Origin: Nesterenkonia sp. LB17
Lineage (GTDB): Bacteria > Actinomycetota > Actinomycetes > Actinomycetales > Micrococcaceae
DNA: 64,000 nt
Assembly (NCBI RefSeq): GCF_022565915.1
Contig: NZ_JAJOYX010000003.1
Location: 434,001-498,000 of the forward strand
Reading direction: 5' to 3'
Below, piece after piece: positions 15,252-24,354 of this stretch. The notes beneath the pieces are model-generated. The model did no database searches, was not told where the DNA came from, and was given only the letters and a program-made list of their open reading frames with translations. Position 1 is the first letter of the stretch; each line of letters begins with the position of its first letter. The translations under genes were made by a program, and so were the position numbers.

Positions 15252-16229
15252 ATGAGCAGCACACCGGAAGAGAATCGCCCCCCGGAGCAGCCCCGCTGGG
15301 GTCAGCGCCGACCCGAGGGCTCTGTCCCGCCTCAGGAGCCCGGCCAGGGCTCGGATCCTGGCCAGGGGCAGTCCCCGGGGTACGGGCGGTCTGCCGGGTA
15401 TGGCGAGTCGGCCGGCTACGGCCAGCCCCCCAGCTCCGGCCAGGCAAGCTACGGCCAGTCGAATTATGGTCAGCCCGGTGGTGGTCAGTTCGGCTACGGA
15501 GCGCCGCAGGGGCAGCTCCAGCCCGGCTATGGCCAGCACCCCGGCGGCGGGCACGGGCCGGGGGCTGTCCCCACCCGGAAGCCGAAGCGTCCGCTGACGC
15601 TGATCCTGGCCATGGTGCTGATGCTCCTGGCCGGCGCCGCGACCCTCACGCTGAGCATATTGAGCTTCCTGGACTTCACCTCGATGGACCCGCAGGACAT
15701 CGATCCGTTCTGGACCCAGGTGGCGGAGGAGTCCCAGGCCCAGCAGGGCCCGGGTGCCGAGGAGCTCAGCGTCCAGGACCTGATGCTCGGGCTCGGAGTC
15801 ATGGTGCTGCTGGGCGGGATCATCCTGGCTGTGCTCTACACGGTCTTCGCCTTCGTCGGCACCATGACGGGCAATGTCGGGCGGATCCTGGCCACGATCT
15901 TCCTCGCCGGCAGCGTGTTCATGATTCTCTTCGGCCCCGAGAACCTGATCGTGACCGGACTGAGCCTCGCCGCCATCGTGGCGCTCTGGCTGCCCGCCAG
16001 CAATGCCTTCGTGCGCGATCGCAAGGCCTGGAAGGAATTCTCGCGGCCCGGGAACCCCTATGGCGGTCCAGGTCAGCATGGCCCGCAGAACCCTCAGGGC
16101 TGGGCGTCCCAGCAGCCTGACCCGTACCAGCAGCAGAGCCCCTACCAACAGCAGGGTCCCTACCAGCAGAACCCCCATCAGCAGGGCCCGCCGCAGGACA
16201 ACCCGTATGGAGGATCTACCCCACGGTGA
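15252..16229 (+). CDS. Gly/Gln/Pro-rich four-helix membrane protein
   Basis: A 325-residue protein. Residues 1-105 are low complexity with repeated GYG/YGQ units (PGYGRSAGYGESAGYGQ), then a membrane domain with about four helices (LTLILAMVLMLLAGAATL; LMLGLGVMVLLGGIILAVLY; ILATIFLAGSVFMILFG; VTGLSLAAIVALWLPA), and a C-terminal tail with repeated PYQQQ units. Start at ATG 15252 with GGAGGGACAGC before it. Similar Pro/Gly-tailed four-helix proteins lie near purN/perM in actinobacteria. The function is unknown. Its end overlaps the convergent purN by 14 bp. Confidence 0.65.
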   Translation: MSSTPEENRPPEQPRWGQRRPEGSVPPQEPGQGSDPGQGQSPGYGRSAGYGESAGYGQPPSSGQASYGQSNYGQPGGGQFGYGAPQGQLQPGYGQHPGGGHGPGAVPTRKPKRPLTLILAMVLMLLAGAATLTLSILSFLDFTSMDPQDIDPFWTQVAEESQAQQGPGAEELSVQDLMLGLGVMVLLGGIILAVLYTVFAFVGTMTGNVGRILATIFLAGSVFMILFGPENLIVTGLSLAAIVALWLPASNAFVRDRKAWKEFSRPGNPYGGPGQHGPQNPQGWASQQPDPYQQQSPYQQQGPYQQNPHQQGPPQDNPYGGSTPR

Positions 16230-16794
16230 TCGTCCCGGAGCTGATGCCGGCGAGCGTGTCCACCAGCAGCCGTCGCTCGTGCACCTTGATCCGCTCGTGC
16301 AGCGAGTCCTGGTCATCGTCCTCGCGGACCCGCACGGCCTCCTGGGCGAGGATCGGCCCGGTGTCCACCCCGGCGTCGACCTGATGCACGGTGCAGCCGG
16401 TGACCTTGACCCCGTGGGCCAGGGCGTCGCGCACCGCGTGTGCACCGGGGAAGCTCGGCAGCAGCGCCGGATGGGTGTTGATGATCGCAGCGCCTGCGTT
16501 CGCGAGGAACTCGGTGCCCAGTATCCGCATGAATCCGCTGGAGACCACCAGATCAGGAGTGTGGGCGCGGACGGCATGTGCCAGTTCCATGTTCCACGCG
16601 GAGCGGTCCCCGCCCTTGACCAGCGGCACCGCGAAGGTGGGGATCTGCGCCGTCGTCGCCCGGACGAGCCCGCCGCAGTCGGGGACGTCGGACCCTACGG
16701 CCGCGATCTCGAGGTCCAGCTCACCGCCCTGCACAGCGTCGATGACGGCTTGGAGATTCGTCCCCGAACCGGAGACCAGGACCACTATTCGCAT
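16216..16794 (-). CDS. purN: Phosphoribosylglycinamide formyltransferase
   Basis: A 192-residue GAR transformylase using 10-formyl-THF. Start at ATG 16794 (MRIVVLVSGSGTNLQAVID), seven nt after TAGGCT. Catalytic residues are visible: Asn/His/Asp in INTHPALLPSFPGAHAVRDAL and CTVHQVDAGVDTGPILAQ. Length is normal. purH, which usually follows purN in actinobacteria, is not in this window. Confidence 0.95.
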   Translation of the reverse strand: MRIVVLVSGSGTNLQAVIDAVQGGELDLEIAAVGSDVPDCGGLVRATTAQIPTFAVPLVKGGDRSAWNMELAHAVRAHTPDLVVSSGFMRILGTEFLANAGAAIINTHPALLPSFPGAHAVRDALAHGVKVTGCTVHQVDAGVDTGPILAQEAVRVREDDDQDSLHERIKVHERRLLVDTLAGISSGTITVG

Positions 16795-16868
16795 GACCGC
16801 CAGCCTACTGCCGGTTCTTCGCCTCGGCAGTCCCGACCCGTGCAGGGACCCGGATAGGGTGGTGGACC

Positions 16869-17294
16869 ATGAGCACCCCATCACCAGGCCGGAGCCGCGC
16901 CACTGACCTTGATGAGTCGACATTCCGCTTCTATGGCCGCTTCACCGGGTGGCTCGTGCTGGCCCTGCTGCTGAGCTATCTGGGTCTGCAGCTGCCGCTG
17001 CCCTGGCGGCTGCTGGCAGTGGTGGCGGGCCTGGTCGGCTTCGCCGGCGGGATCATCCTGCTGGTCCAATGCTTTCGCAGGCGGCTTCCGGTGATGATGC
17101 ACGTCAGCGCGATCGCGGCTCTGCTGTGCTGCGGGATCTTCACCTTCACCGCCGGCTCGCAGGCCATCTTCTGGCAGGCCACGGTGGACTTCGATGACTG
17201 CAAGGCCAGCGCGCTGACCGAACGCTCGATGGACCGGTGTCTGCTCGAATACGAGGACGGCATGATGAGCTCGATCCCCGGTTTCGGGCGCTGA
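16869..17294 (+). CDS. Hypothetical four-helix membrane protein
   Basis: A 141-residue protein with three to four hydrophobic helices (GWLVLALLLSYLGLQL; LLAVVAGLVGFAGGIILLVQ; MMHVSAIAALLCCGIFTFTAG) and a C-terminal segment with two cysteines (DFDDCKASALTERSMDRCLLEYEDG) that could form a disulfide outside the membrane. TAGGGT (16855-16860) is 8 nt before ATG. It is divergent from purN and inserted between purN and the perM-like gene. No family recognised. Confidence 0.65.
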   Translation: MSTPSPGRSRATDLDESTFRFYGRFTGWLVLALLLSYLGLQLPLPWRLLAVVAGLVGFAGGIILLVQCFRRRLPVMMHVSAIAALLCCGIFTFTAGSQAIFWQATVDFDDCKASALTERSMDRCLLEYEDGMMSSIPGFGR

Positions 17295-17364
17295 GAGTCA
17301 GAACAGACCCGCCGGGCTCGGGTGCGTCTCGGACGATCCTCGCTCGAGCCTCGGGCAGCTCTGC

Positions 17365-18723
17365 TCAGCCTGTGGTGCGGCGGCGGAGCCTCTGCCCCAC
17401 CACCGAGACGCTGTAGCCGAGGATGGCGCCGAGAGCGACCCAGACTCCGAGCATCCCAGCGCTGAGCAGCGCGTGCGGACCGATGTCGGTCATCCGTCCC
17501 ACCCCCAGCGAGATGTGCGAGAGCCACAGCGGCCCCACCGCCAGCAGGGCGGTGACCAGTCCGGTGAGGACTCCGAGCGAGAGGGTGGACAGCACTGCCG
17601 CCAGTGGACGCCAGGAGATCCGCAGCGTGAACCAGTCGTCCAGATGGTTCTCCCCCTCACGCATGAGCCACCAGCCGGCGAGCACACCGGCGAGCACCGG
17701 CAGACCCAGCACGAAGAGCCCGTACGGGTGGGCCTCCACCGGCAGCGCGGCGAGCACCGGCACCGCCGGCACGGCGCCCAGCTCGGTGCCCAGCGGAGAG
17801 ACCAGCGATCCTGAGCCCAGCGCGAAGCCGGACCCGGTGGAGTAGGCCAGTGCCCAGAGGATGAGGTTCGGAGCCAGACCCAGATGCAGAATGGTCAGCC
17901 CGAGGACACCTGCGATCCCCGGGTTCAGCTGCTCATAGACGTTCGCGATCTGCATCCACTGCACGCCCAGCTGCCCGGCCAGCAGCAGCGCCGCCAGTCC
18001 GCAGGCGGCGACGAAGCCGACCAGGCCGGCCCGGCCCACAGCCCAGGCGTAGGACCCGGCCCAGCGCAGCCGCTGAGACAGCTCGTCGATCCGAGCCTCC
18101 AGGTCCATGCCGATCATCCGCGCCGCGCTGCGCGCCTCGGCGTAGCAGCCGGCGAGCGCCGCCAGACTCATCAGCACCGCGGCGCAGAGCGCCGCCAGCC
18201 AGGGCATCACCTGGAAGGTCGCGGCCTGGGCCACCCAGGCGATCCCGGCCGCGCCGGCCGCGTATCCGAGGATCAGCGGAAGCAGCCCCTGCCAGAGCTG
18301 ATCTGAGTAGGAGCCGCGGGCGATCCGCCCGCCGGCCCGCCAGCCCAGCCACAGCGGGATCAGCGTCAGGCCCAGCGGCACCAGGTGGAACCAGCCCCCG
18401 CCGGGGACTTCCAGGGCCCCGCCCAGGGCGCCGGGGTCGAGGGTGATCACCAGTTCCACGGGGGTGCCGTGCAGCACCAGCCACACCTGCGCCGCCAGGG
18501 ATACCACGAAGTTCGGGTTGAACGCGGAGAAGCCCCCCGCGAGGCTCATCACGAGCACCGGCAGCCCCACCAGCAGGATCGTGATCAGCAGGATCTGCGC
18601 GGCCTCGACCAGCCCGATGAGCCACAGCGGAGGGGCGGGCAGGCTGAATCGACGCCGGGTGCGGGTCGGCGGCTTCGCTGCTGGAGTCGCGGCGGCGCTG
18701 GGTTCGGTGTCGGTGGTGGCCAT
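17365..18723 (-). CDS. PerM-like membrane protein (DUF6350)
   Basis: A 452-residue integral membrane protein with about ten helices and a Pro/Arg-rich N-terminus. It matches DUF6350 in length and position: in mycobacteria the homologue (PerM, Rv0955) lies between sucCD and purN and affects cell division under stress. Characteristic stretches include LVEAAQILLITILLVGLPVLV and AGSYAWAVGRAGLVGFVAACGLAAL. No catalytic motif. Confidence 0.7.
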   Translation of the reverse strand: MATTDTEPSAAATPAAKPPTRTRRRFSLPAPPLWLIGLVEAAQILLITILLVGLPVLVMSLAGGFSAFNPNFVVSLAAQVWLVLHGTPVELVITLDPGALGGALEVPGGGWFHLVPLGLTLIPLWLGWRAGGRIARGSYSDQLWQGLLPLILGYAAGAAGIAWVAQAATFQVMPWLAALCAAVLMSLAALAGCYAEARSAARMIGMDLEARIDELSQRLRWAGSYAWAVGRAGLVGFVAACGLAALLLAGQLGVQWMQIANVYEQLNPGIAGVLGLTILHLGLAPNLILWALAYSTGSGFALGSGSLVSPLGTELGAVPAVPVLAALPVEAHPYGLFVLGLPVLAGVLAGWWLMREGENHLDDWFTLRISWRPLAAVLSTLSLGVLTGLVTALLAVGPLWLSHISLGVGRMTDIGPHALLSAGMLGVWVALGAILGYSVSVVGQRLRRRTTG

Positions 18724-18772
18724 CGGTCCTATCGTGCCAGCAGGGACCGGTCTTCGGCTGGAGCAACAGGCC

Positions 18773-19525
18773 TCAGCCGAACATCAGTCGCAGACCTGTG
18801 ATCAGCGCCATGATCGAACCGATGAAGGCCAGGATCAGCACGAGTCGGCGCACCAGCGCCTCGTCGATGCGGCGCTGCAGCCACTCCCCGATCACGATCC
18901 CGAGCACGATCGCCACCACGGACCCGGCCCAGGCCCACCAGGGCAGACCGGGGAGCGCGCCGTCGTCGAAGGACCATTTGATCCCGAAGGAGCCCAGCGA
19001 GAGCAGGATCCAGATCGGCTGCAGCGTGGCGATCATCGACATGATCGGCCAGCGCGAGAGGACCGCGTAGATCGTCATCGCGGGGCCGCCGACCCCGGCG
19101 ATGACCGTGCCTGCTCCCGATCCGATGCCCGCGATCACCCGTGTGGTGGCGCCGTCGGCCTGGAAGGTGATCCGACTCAGCAGCATCGAGGTGATCAGAC
19201 CGATGATCACCAGGGCCGCGACCACCACGTAGAGCGGCCCGGCCGAGGAGTTCACCGAGATCCACGCGGCGGCCGGCATCACTGCGAGCGCCGGCAGGCC
19301 CAGCCAGAGCACCTTGCGCCATTCGATGTCGCTCCAGATCCGTGGGAGCACCAGCATCGGCGCGAAGATGCTCAGGAAGTTCACCAGCATCACACCCTCG
19401 TGGGCGCCGATGAGCACGACGAGGAAGGGGGCCATGACCATGCCGAAGCCGAGTCCCACCAGACGTTGGATGACTGCGGCGAGCAGGACCAGGCCGACGA
19501 CGGCGAGAGGGATCAGTGCTTCCAC
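18773..19525 (-). CDS. TauE/SafE family sulfite/anion exporter
   Basis: A 250-residue, seven- to eight-helix protein with the two TauE/SafE half repeats: QRLVGLGFGMVMAPFLVVLIG near the start and GIGSGAGTVIAGVGGPAMTIY in the middle. Start is GTG 19525, six nt after TAAGGT (19537-19532), with no Shine-Dalgarno. It is divergent from the glycosyltransferase gene, each having its own leaderless-type promoter. Relatives export sulfite or sulfonates; no substrate clue here. Confidence 0.85.
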   Translation of the reverse strand: MEALIPLAVVGLVLLAAVIQRLVGLGFGMVMAPFLVVLIGAHEGVMLVNFLSIFAPMLVLPRIWSDIEWRKVLWLGLPALAVMPAAAWISVNSSAGPLYVVVAALVIIGLITSMLLSRITFQADGATTRVIAGIGSGAGTVIAGVGGPAMTIYAVLSRWPIMSMIATLQPIWILLSLGSFGIKWSFDDGALPGLPWWAWAGSVVAIVLGIVIGEWLQRRIDEALVRRLVLILAFIGSIMALITGLRLMFG

Positions 19526-19627
19526 CTGGTCACCTTATCCGCTGGTGGGGAAAACGTTCGAGCAGCGTTCACAGTGCGGTCACGGCCACGACAGCCCGCG
19601 CTTCTCCGGCCTGCCTAGCCTGAGGGC

Positions 19628-20899
19628 GTGAGAGTTGTCGTGGTGACCGAATCATTCCTGCCCCACATGAACGGCGTGACGAACTCCGTGCTTCATGTAC
19701 TCGCCCACCTACGTCGCCGCGGCGATGACGTCACCGTCATCGCCCCCGCCGACACCATGTTCGACGCCGGCCCGCGGACAGACTCCGGCGGCCCGGGCGG
19801 AGAGCTCTGTGAAGGCTTCCCGGTCATCCGGGTTCCCTCGCTGCCGCTGCCGGACTATCCGAAGGTCCGGGTCGCAGCGGGCTTCGTGACCCGGATCCGC
19901 CACCTGCTCGAGCAGATCCGTCCCGACGTGGTCCATGTGGCGTCTCCCTTCGTGCTCGGCTGGCGCGCGATCCAGGCGGCGGCCGCGCTGGGAGTGCCCA
20001 CCGTGTCGATCTACCAGACCGAGGTGCCCACCTATGCGGCGCGCTACGGACTCCCCTGGGCCACGGAGCTGCTCTGGCAGCACGTGGACCGGATGCACAC
20101 CTCATCCACGCTGACCCTGGTCCCGTCCTCCTTCTGCCGGGAGCAGCTCACCCGGCGCGGCATCAAACGGCTGAAGACCTGGCGCCGGGGCGTGGACACC
20201 GCACGGTTCTCCCCGGAGCGGCGCAGCGCGGAGCTCCGGGCCCGGATCAGCAGCACGGCGGCCGGTCCAGACGGCTCAGCAGCCGGTCCGGGCGCTGTCG
20301 GGACAGACACCGGCGAGAAGCTGATCGGATTCGTCGGGCGGCTGGCCTCGGAGAAACAGATCGAGGACCTGGCGGTGCTCGACGCGCTTCCGGGCACCCG
20401 GCTGGTGATCATCGGTTCGGGGCCGCAGGAAGATGCGCTGCGCCGGCGGCTGCCCCGCGCGCACTTCGCCGGCTTCCAGTCAGGCGATGATCTGGGCGCC
20501 CATGTGGCGAGCCTGGATGTCTTCGTCCACCCCGGAGAGGCCGAGACCTTCTGCCAGACCATCCAGGAGGCGATGGCCGCTGCGGTGCCGGTGGTCGCGG
20601 TGGGCCGGGGCGGACCGCTGGACCTGGTCGACGTCGGACGCACCGGCTGGCTCTACCGCCCCGGTGACCTGAACGGGCTGCGTTCCGCGGTGGAGCACCT
20701 GGTCAACGATGACGCGGCCCGCCGGGATTTCGGACTGCGCGCGCACGAGAGCGTGCAGGGCCGCACCTGGGAGGCGGTGTCCAATGAGCTGATCGGGCAC
20801 TATGCCCGCGCCGTGGAGGTCAACCGGCGGGTCCGCACGATGCACACCCGGCCGCGGCGCTCCGAGTCCTGGGCGGCCGAAGCGACCTCGACCAGCTGA
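19628..20899 (+). CDS. GT4 family glycosyltransferase (MgtA/PimB-like mannosyltransferase)
   Basis: A 423-residue GT-B glycosyltransferase. The N-terminal domain begins VVVVTESFLPHMNGVTNSVL (nucleotide-sugar GT4 start). The C-terminal domain has KLIGFVGRLASEKQIEDL and the E-x7-E motif in GEAETFCQTIQEAMAAAVPV. It most resembles the GDP-mannose-dependent mannosyltransferases that act on phosphoinositides and glycolipids in actinobacteria. GTG start at 19628, six nt after TAGCCT. An Ala/Gly-rich loop near residues 214-235 separates the domains. Confidence 0.85.
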   Translation: MRVVVVTESFLPHMNGVTNSVLHVLAHLRRRGDDVTVIAPADTMFDAGPRTDSGGPGGELCEGFPVIRVPSLPLPDYPKVRVAAGFVTRIRHLLEQIRPDVVHVASPFVLGWRAIQAAAALGVPTVSIYQTEVPTYAARYGLPWATELLWQHVDRMHTSSTLTLVPSSFCREQLTRRGIKRLKTWRRGVDTARFSPERRSAELRARISSTAAGPDGSAAGPGAVGTDTGEKLIGFVGRLASEKQIEDLAVLDALPGTRLVIIGSGPQEDALRRRLPRAHFAGFQSGDDLGAHVASLDVFVHPGEAETFCQTIQEAMAAAVPVVAVGRGGPLDLVDVGRTGWLYRPGDLNGLRSAVEHLVNDDAARRDFGLRAHESVQGRTWEAVSNELIGHYARAVEVNRRVRTMHTRPRRSESWAAEATSTS

Positions 20900-20920
20900 G
20901 CCTCAGATCAGGGCTGCGCT

Positions 20921-20971
20921 CAGCGCCGGTTGAACCTCAGCGCCGGTTGAACCTCAGCGCCGGTTCAACCT
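20921..20971. repeat. Three tandem copies of a 17-bp unit
   Basis: Unit CAGCGCCGGTTGAACCT occurs at 20921-20937 and 20938-20954 exactly, and at 20955-20971 with one change (G to C at position 12). It lies between the stop codons of convergent genes; the last unit touches the App1 stop. Confidence 0.9.
20945..20970. terminator. Hairpin formed between repeat copies 2 and 3
   Basis: GGTTGAACC (20945-20953) and GGTTCAACC (20962-20970) form a 9-bp stem with an 8-nt loop. The single base change in copy 3 is what makes the stem possible. It lies between convergent genes, so it may end both transcripts, although no T-run follows. Confidence 0.5.
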
Positions 20972-22110
20972 CAGAGAAGGCCGTGCTGGGAGAGCTTCGC
21001 GGCGATGTCCTTGCCGTCGGGGCCGTAGATCCAGGGGATCCGCCGATCCCCGGCGAGCTGGACGGCGTCGTTGGGCTCGGTCGGGTCGCCGTAGTTGAGC
21101 AGATCGTTGCCCACCGGGTCCTCGGCGCGGCCACCTGCCAGCATCGCCTCGGAGTACGTCAGCTCGCGGATGATCACCGCGGTGACATGTTCAGGATGGC
21201 GGCGGACGAAGTCGGCGTAGATGCTGGGGTCGTGCTGACCGTCGTCGCCGATCAGCACCCAGGACATCTCGGGGAAGTCCTGCGCCAGGCGTTCCAGCTG
21301 CTCCGCCTTGTGCTGCTGGCCGGAGCGGAACCAGCGGTCCGCCGTCGGGCCCCAGTCGGTGAGCAGCAGCGGCCCCTGCGGGTAGAGGTTCCGGGTGAGG
21401 AACCGGGTCAGCGTCTGCGCCACGTTCCAGGCACCGGTGGAGATGTAGATGACCGGGGAGCCGGGGAAGCTGACCATCAGCCGCTCCATCATCACCGCCA
21501 TGCCGGGGGTGGGTGTGCGGGCGTGCTCGTCCAGCACGAAGGAGTTCCAGGCCGCCAGCAGCGGCCTCGGGAGCGTGGTGACCACCACGGTGTCGTCGAT
21601 GTCGCAGACCACACCGGTGAGCGTCGCATCATCGATGATGTGCACCTCGGCGGTGGTGGCCTCGCTTCCGGGGGCACGCAGGGTGACCTGCTGCCAGCCC
21701 GGCTCCAGGTCGACCTTGATCACCGCATCCACGATCCCGCCGCGGTCAGCGACCACCTCGAACTCCCGGCCGGCGATCTCCACCGTGATCTCCGCAAAGG
21801 GCACGGGGGCGGAGACGAAGTTGCGCCAGCCGCGGACCCCGTCGGCGATGACCTTGGCCACGCGGCGGCCGTTCTCGAAATCGGAGTCCGGGGCCATCAC
21901 CACCCGGGAGAACACGCGGACCCAGCGCCGACAGCCGTAGCCGGTCATCGAGAGCATCGTGACATTGAGCCCGCGCCGGCGCGCGAGTCCGAGCCGGAAC
22001 TGGTGCCAGCCGTCCTCGGTCTTCATCACCCGGTTCCGGGTGCGATCGCGGTAGTGCGATAGCACGGCGGCGTTGTCCTGAATAACCTCAGTGGGCTCTG
22101 GGTTCGTCAT
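20971..22110 (-). CDS. App1-family phosphatidate phosphatase
   Basis: A 379-residue HAD-type phosphatase (DUF2183/App1). The catalytic DxDxT is in GVVCDIDDTVVVTTLPRP, followed by PVIYISTGAWNVAQTL and LLTDWGP and WVLIGDDGQHDPSIY, all typical. The start was set at ATG 22110, which lies 7 nt after TATGAT (22123-22118) and lacks a Shine-Dalgarno; an ATG at 22122 is possible but falls inside that -10 box. The N-terminal third is a beta-rich domain. Acts probably on phosphatidate or a similar phosphoester. Confidence 0.85.
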   Translation of the reverse strand: MTNPEPTEVIQDNAAVLSHYRDRTRNRVMKTEDGWHQFRLGLARRRGLNVTMLSMTGYGCRRWVRVFSRVVMAPDSDFENGRRVAKVIADGVRGWRNFVSAPVPFAEITVEIAGREFEVVADRGGIVDAVIKVDLEPGWQQVTLRAPGSEATTAEVHIIDDATLTGVVCDIDDTVVVTTLPRPLLAAWNSFVLDEHARTPTPGMAVMMERLMVSFPGSPVIYISTGAWNVAQTLTRFLTRNLYPQGPLLLTDWGPTADRWFRSGQQHKAEQLERLAQDFPEMSWVLIGDDGQHDPSIYADFVRRHPEHVTAVIIRELTYSEAMLAGGRAEDPVGNDLLNYGDPTEPNDAVQLAGDRRIPWIYGPDGKDIAAKLSQHGLL

Positions 22111-22183
22111 CGGCTCGATCATACCGGCTTGTGCGCTGGGCCACTGCCGCAACTCCCAGGTGGCAGGTGGGTAGGGTGAACCT

Positions 22184-23158
22184 GTGCTGAACACCACCGC
22201 TCCCCGCCCCGACCCGCGCCAGCTGCGCACGATCGCCCTGGAGGCCGCAGAGGCGGCCGGGGCCCCGCTGGTGCAGGCCTTCCGCGCAGTCCCCGACGAC
22301 CCTGAGCCTGGCACCGCGGGCCCCGGAGGTGCTGGTTCCGGAAGTGCTGGTTCCGGAGGTGTGGCGATGGGAGTGAGCACCAAGACCAGCACCCATGACC
22401 TGGTCACCATCCATGACACGGCCACCGAGGACGCCCTCGCCGCCGCACTGACCGCGGCCGTCCCGGACTCCTGGATCACCGGGGAGGAGTCAGGCGCCCG
22501 CGGCAGCGGCTCACTGGAATGGATCATCGATCCCATCGACGGGACCAGCAACTTCGCGCACGGCTTCGCGATGTTCTCGATCTCCATCGCCGCGGTCTTC
22601 GCCGGCGAGGTCATCGCCGGTGTGGTCCACGACCCGATCAATCGGCTGAGCTTCTCCGCCGACGATGACGGCGCCTACCTCTCCTGCCACCAGCGGGCCG
22701 AGACCCGGTTGGGAGCCTCCCGCAGCGCCCCGCGCACCGGTGCGCAGCTGAACCTGATGACCAGCTACCCCTCCGCGGAGGTGCTGGCCCAGGAGGGGCC
22801 GCTCGCGCTGGAGGCCTTCGCGGAGATGGTCACCAGCTTCTCCACGGTCCGCCGGGTGGTCTCCGGAGCGTTGGAGCTCTGCCATGCCGCGGCAGGATGG
22901 AATGACGTGGTGCTCGGGGTGGACACCAAGCCCTGGGACATCGCGGCAGGGATGCTCATCCTGCGTCGCGCCGGCGGCACCTACCTCGCCCTCGGCGGGA
23001 GCCCGGAGCCCCTCGCTGGGGATGCGGAGCACCTCGACGGGACCGCTGACCACCTGGCCCCGGACTATCTGGGGCTGGGCCCCGGGGTGGACTCCCCCGC
23101 GGCCCACCGACTCTTCAGTGAGGCCAGCGCCCGGCGTCGTCGGTTTAGCCATTCCTGA
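22184..23158 (+). CDS. Inositol monophosphatase family protein
   Basis: A 324-residue metal-dependent phosphatase. The signature WIIDPIDGTSNFAHGFAMFS is near residue 110 and the C-terminal WDIAAGMLILRRAGG metal-site block near residue 250. Glu-Glu of the metal site is in ITGEESGARG. It could act on inositol phosphate, histidinol phosphate or a relative. Residues 44-60 are a Gly/Ser/Ala repeat (GAGSGSAGSGG) not usual in the family. GTG 22184 follows TAGGGT by six nt. Confidence 0.85.
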   Translation: MLNTTAPRPDPRQLRTIALEAAEAAGAPLVQAFRAVPDDPEPGTAGPGGAGSGSAGSGGVAMGVSTKTSTHDLVTIHDTATEDALAAALTAAVPDSWITGEESGARGSGSLEWIIDPIDGTSNFAHGFAMFSISIAAVFAGEVIAGVVHDPINRLSFSADDDGAYLSCHQRAETRLGASRSAPRTGAQLNLMTSYPSAEVLAQEGPLALEAFAEMVTSFSTVRRVVSGALELCHAAAGWNDVVLGVDTKPWDIAAGMLILRRAGGTYLALGGSPEPLAGDAEHLDGTADHLAPDYLGLGPGVDSPAAHRLFSEASARRRRFSHS

Positions 23159-23217
23159 ACTTCGTCACAGGCCGTTCAGGAGTCCCGGACGCGCGAAGAT
23201 CGGGAAGACTGAGTCCA

Positions 23218-24354
23218 ATGAGACCAAGCGAGCCCGCAGATTCCGCCGCCGCGTCGCGCGCACCGCGCACGCAGAACGCCGGCCCGACGACTCGGCAGAT
23301 CCGTCGCTGGCGGAAATACCTCGCCGATGAGCAGGCCGAGGGGCGGCTGTACACCGCTCTCGCGGAGCGCAAGCGCGGTGAAGAGCGTCAGGTCCTGCTC
23401 GGCCTGGCCGCGGCGGAGAAGCGCCATGAACAGCATTGGCGGGATCTCCTCGGACCCGACGCGGAGCGGCTTCCCGCCCCCTCGGCCCATCGGGTCCTGC
23501 TGGGCTGGATGGCGCGGATCTTCGGGTCGGTGTTCATCCTCGCGCTGGCTCAGCGCGCCGAGGGCGGCTCCCCCTATGACGGCGATGACGACGCGACTGC
23601 GCGGATGGCCGCCGATGAGGCGATCCATGAAGAGGTCATCCGGGCACTGGCCACGCGCGGTCGGGAGAAGCTCTCCGGTGGTTTCCGCGCCGCGGTCTTC
23701 GGCGCCAATGACGGGCTGGTCTCGAACCTCGCGCTGATCGTGGGCATGGGCGGCACCGGTGTGGGGTCCGGGGTGATCCTGCTGACCGGGCTCGCCGGGC
23801 TGCTCGCCGGGGCGCTGTCGATGGCCGCCGGCGAGTTCGTCTCGGTGCGCAGCCAGCGCGAGCTGCTCGACGCGACCCGCCCCACCCAGGTCACCCTGCG
23901 CGCCGCCCCCGACCTGGACTTCGACCATAACGAGCTGATCCTGGTCTACCGAGCCCGCGGCATGAGCGAGGCCGACGCGGAGCATCGTGCGCTGGAGCGG
24001 CTCGACGTCTTCACCTGCGACTGCAAGCCCGAGCTCTCCCACGATCCGGAGCAGTCGATCGATTCCCACGCCATCGTGGGCTCGGCCTGGACCGCGGCGG
24101 GCTCCAGCTTCGTGTTCTTCGCCGTCGGCGCCCTGATCCCGGTGCTGCCCTACCTGCTGGGCAGCGAGGGGACCACGGCGATCCTGATCGCCAGCTCGCT
24201 GGTCGGGGTCGCGCTGCTCGCCACCGGCGCAGCCGTGGGGCTGCTCTCCGGGGCTTCCCCGCTCAAGCGCGGGCTGCGCCAGCTGTGCATCGGCCTCGGC
24301 GCCGCCGCTGTCACCTACCTGCTGGGCTCGCTGCTCGGCGGAACGCTGGTCTGA
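23218..24354 (+). CDS. Ferritin-like/VIT fusion metal transporter
   Basis: A 378-residue protein with a cytoplasmic rubrerythrin/ferritin-like domain (about residues 30-145) joined to a VIT1/CCC1 domain of about five helices. Di-iron type ExxH motifs are visible in AAAEKRHEQHW and MAADEAIHEEVIRAL. The VIT part starts FGANDGLVSNLALIVGMGG and includes MAAGEFVSVRSQREL. Such erythrin-VIT proteins export iron or manganese from the cytoplasm. ATG 23218 follows AAGACT by 7 nt. A Cys pair (FTCDCKPEL) lies in the cytoplasmic loop. Confidence 0.85.
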   Translation: MRPSEPADSAAASRAPRTQNAGPTTRQIRRWRKYLADEQAEGRLYTALAERKRGEERQVLLGLAAAEKRHEQHWRDLLGPDAERLPAPSAHRVLLGWMARIFGSVFILALAQRAEGGSPYDGDDDATARMAADEAIHEEVIRALATRGREKLSGGFRAAVFGANDGLVSNLALIVGMGGTGVGSGVILLTGLAGLLAGALSMAAGEFVSVRSQRELLDATRPTQVTLRAAPDLDFDHNELILVYRARGMSEADAEHRALERLDVFTCDCKPELSHDPEQSIDSHAIVGSAWTAAGSSFVFFAVGALIPVLPYLLGSEGTTAILIASSLVGVALLATGAAVGLLSGASPLKRGLRQLCIGLGAAAVTYLLGSLLGGTLV

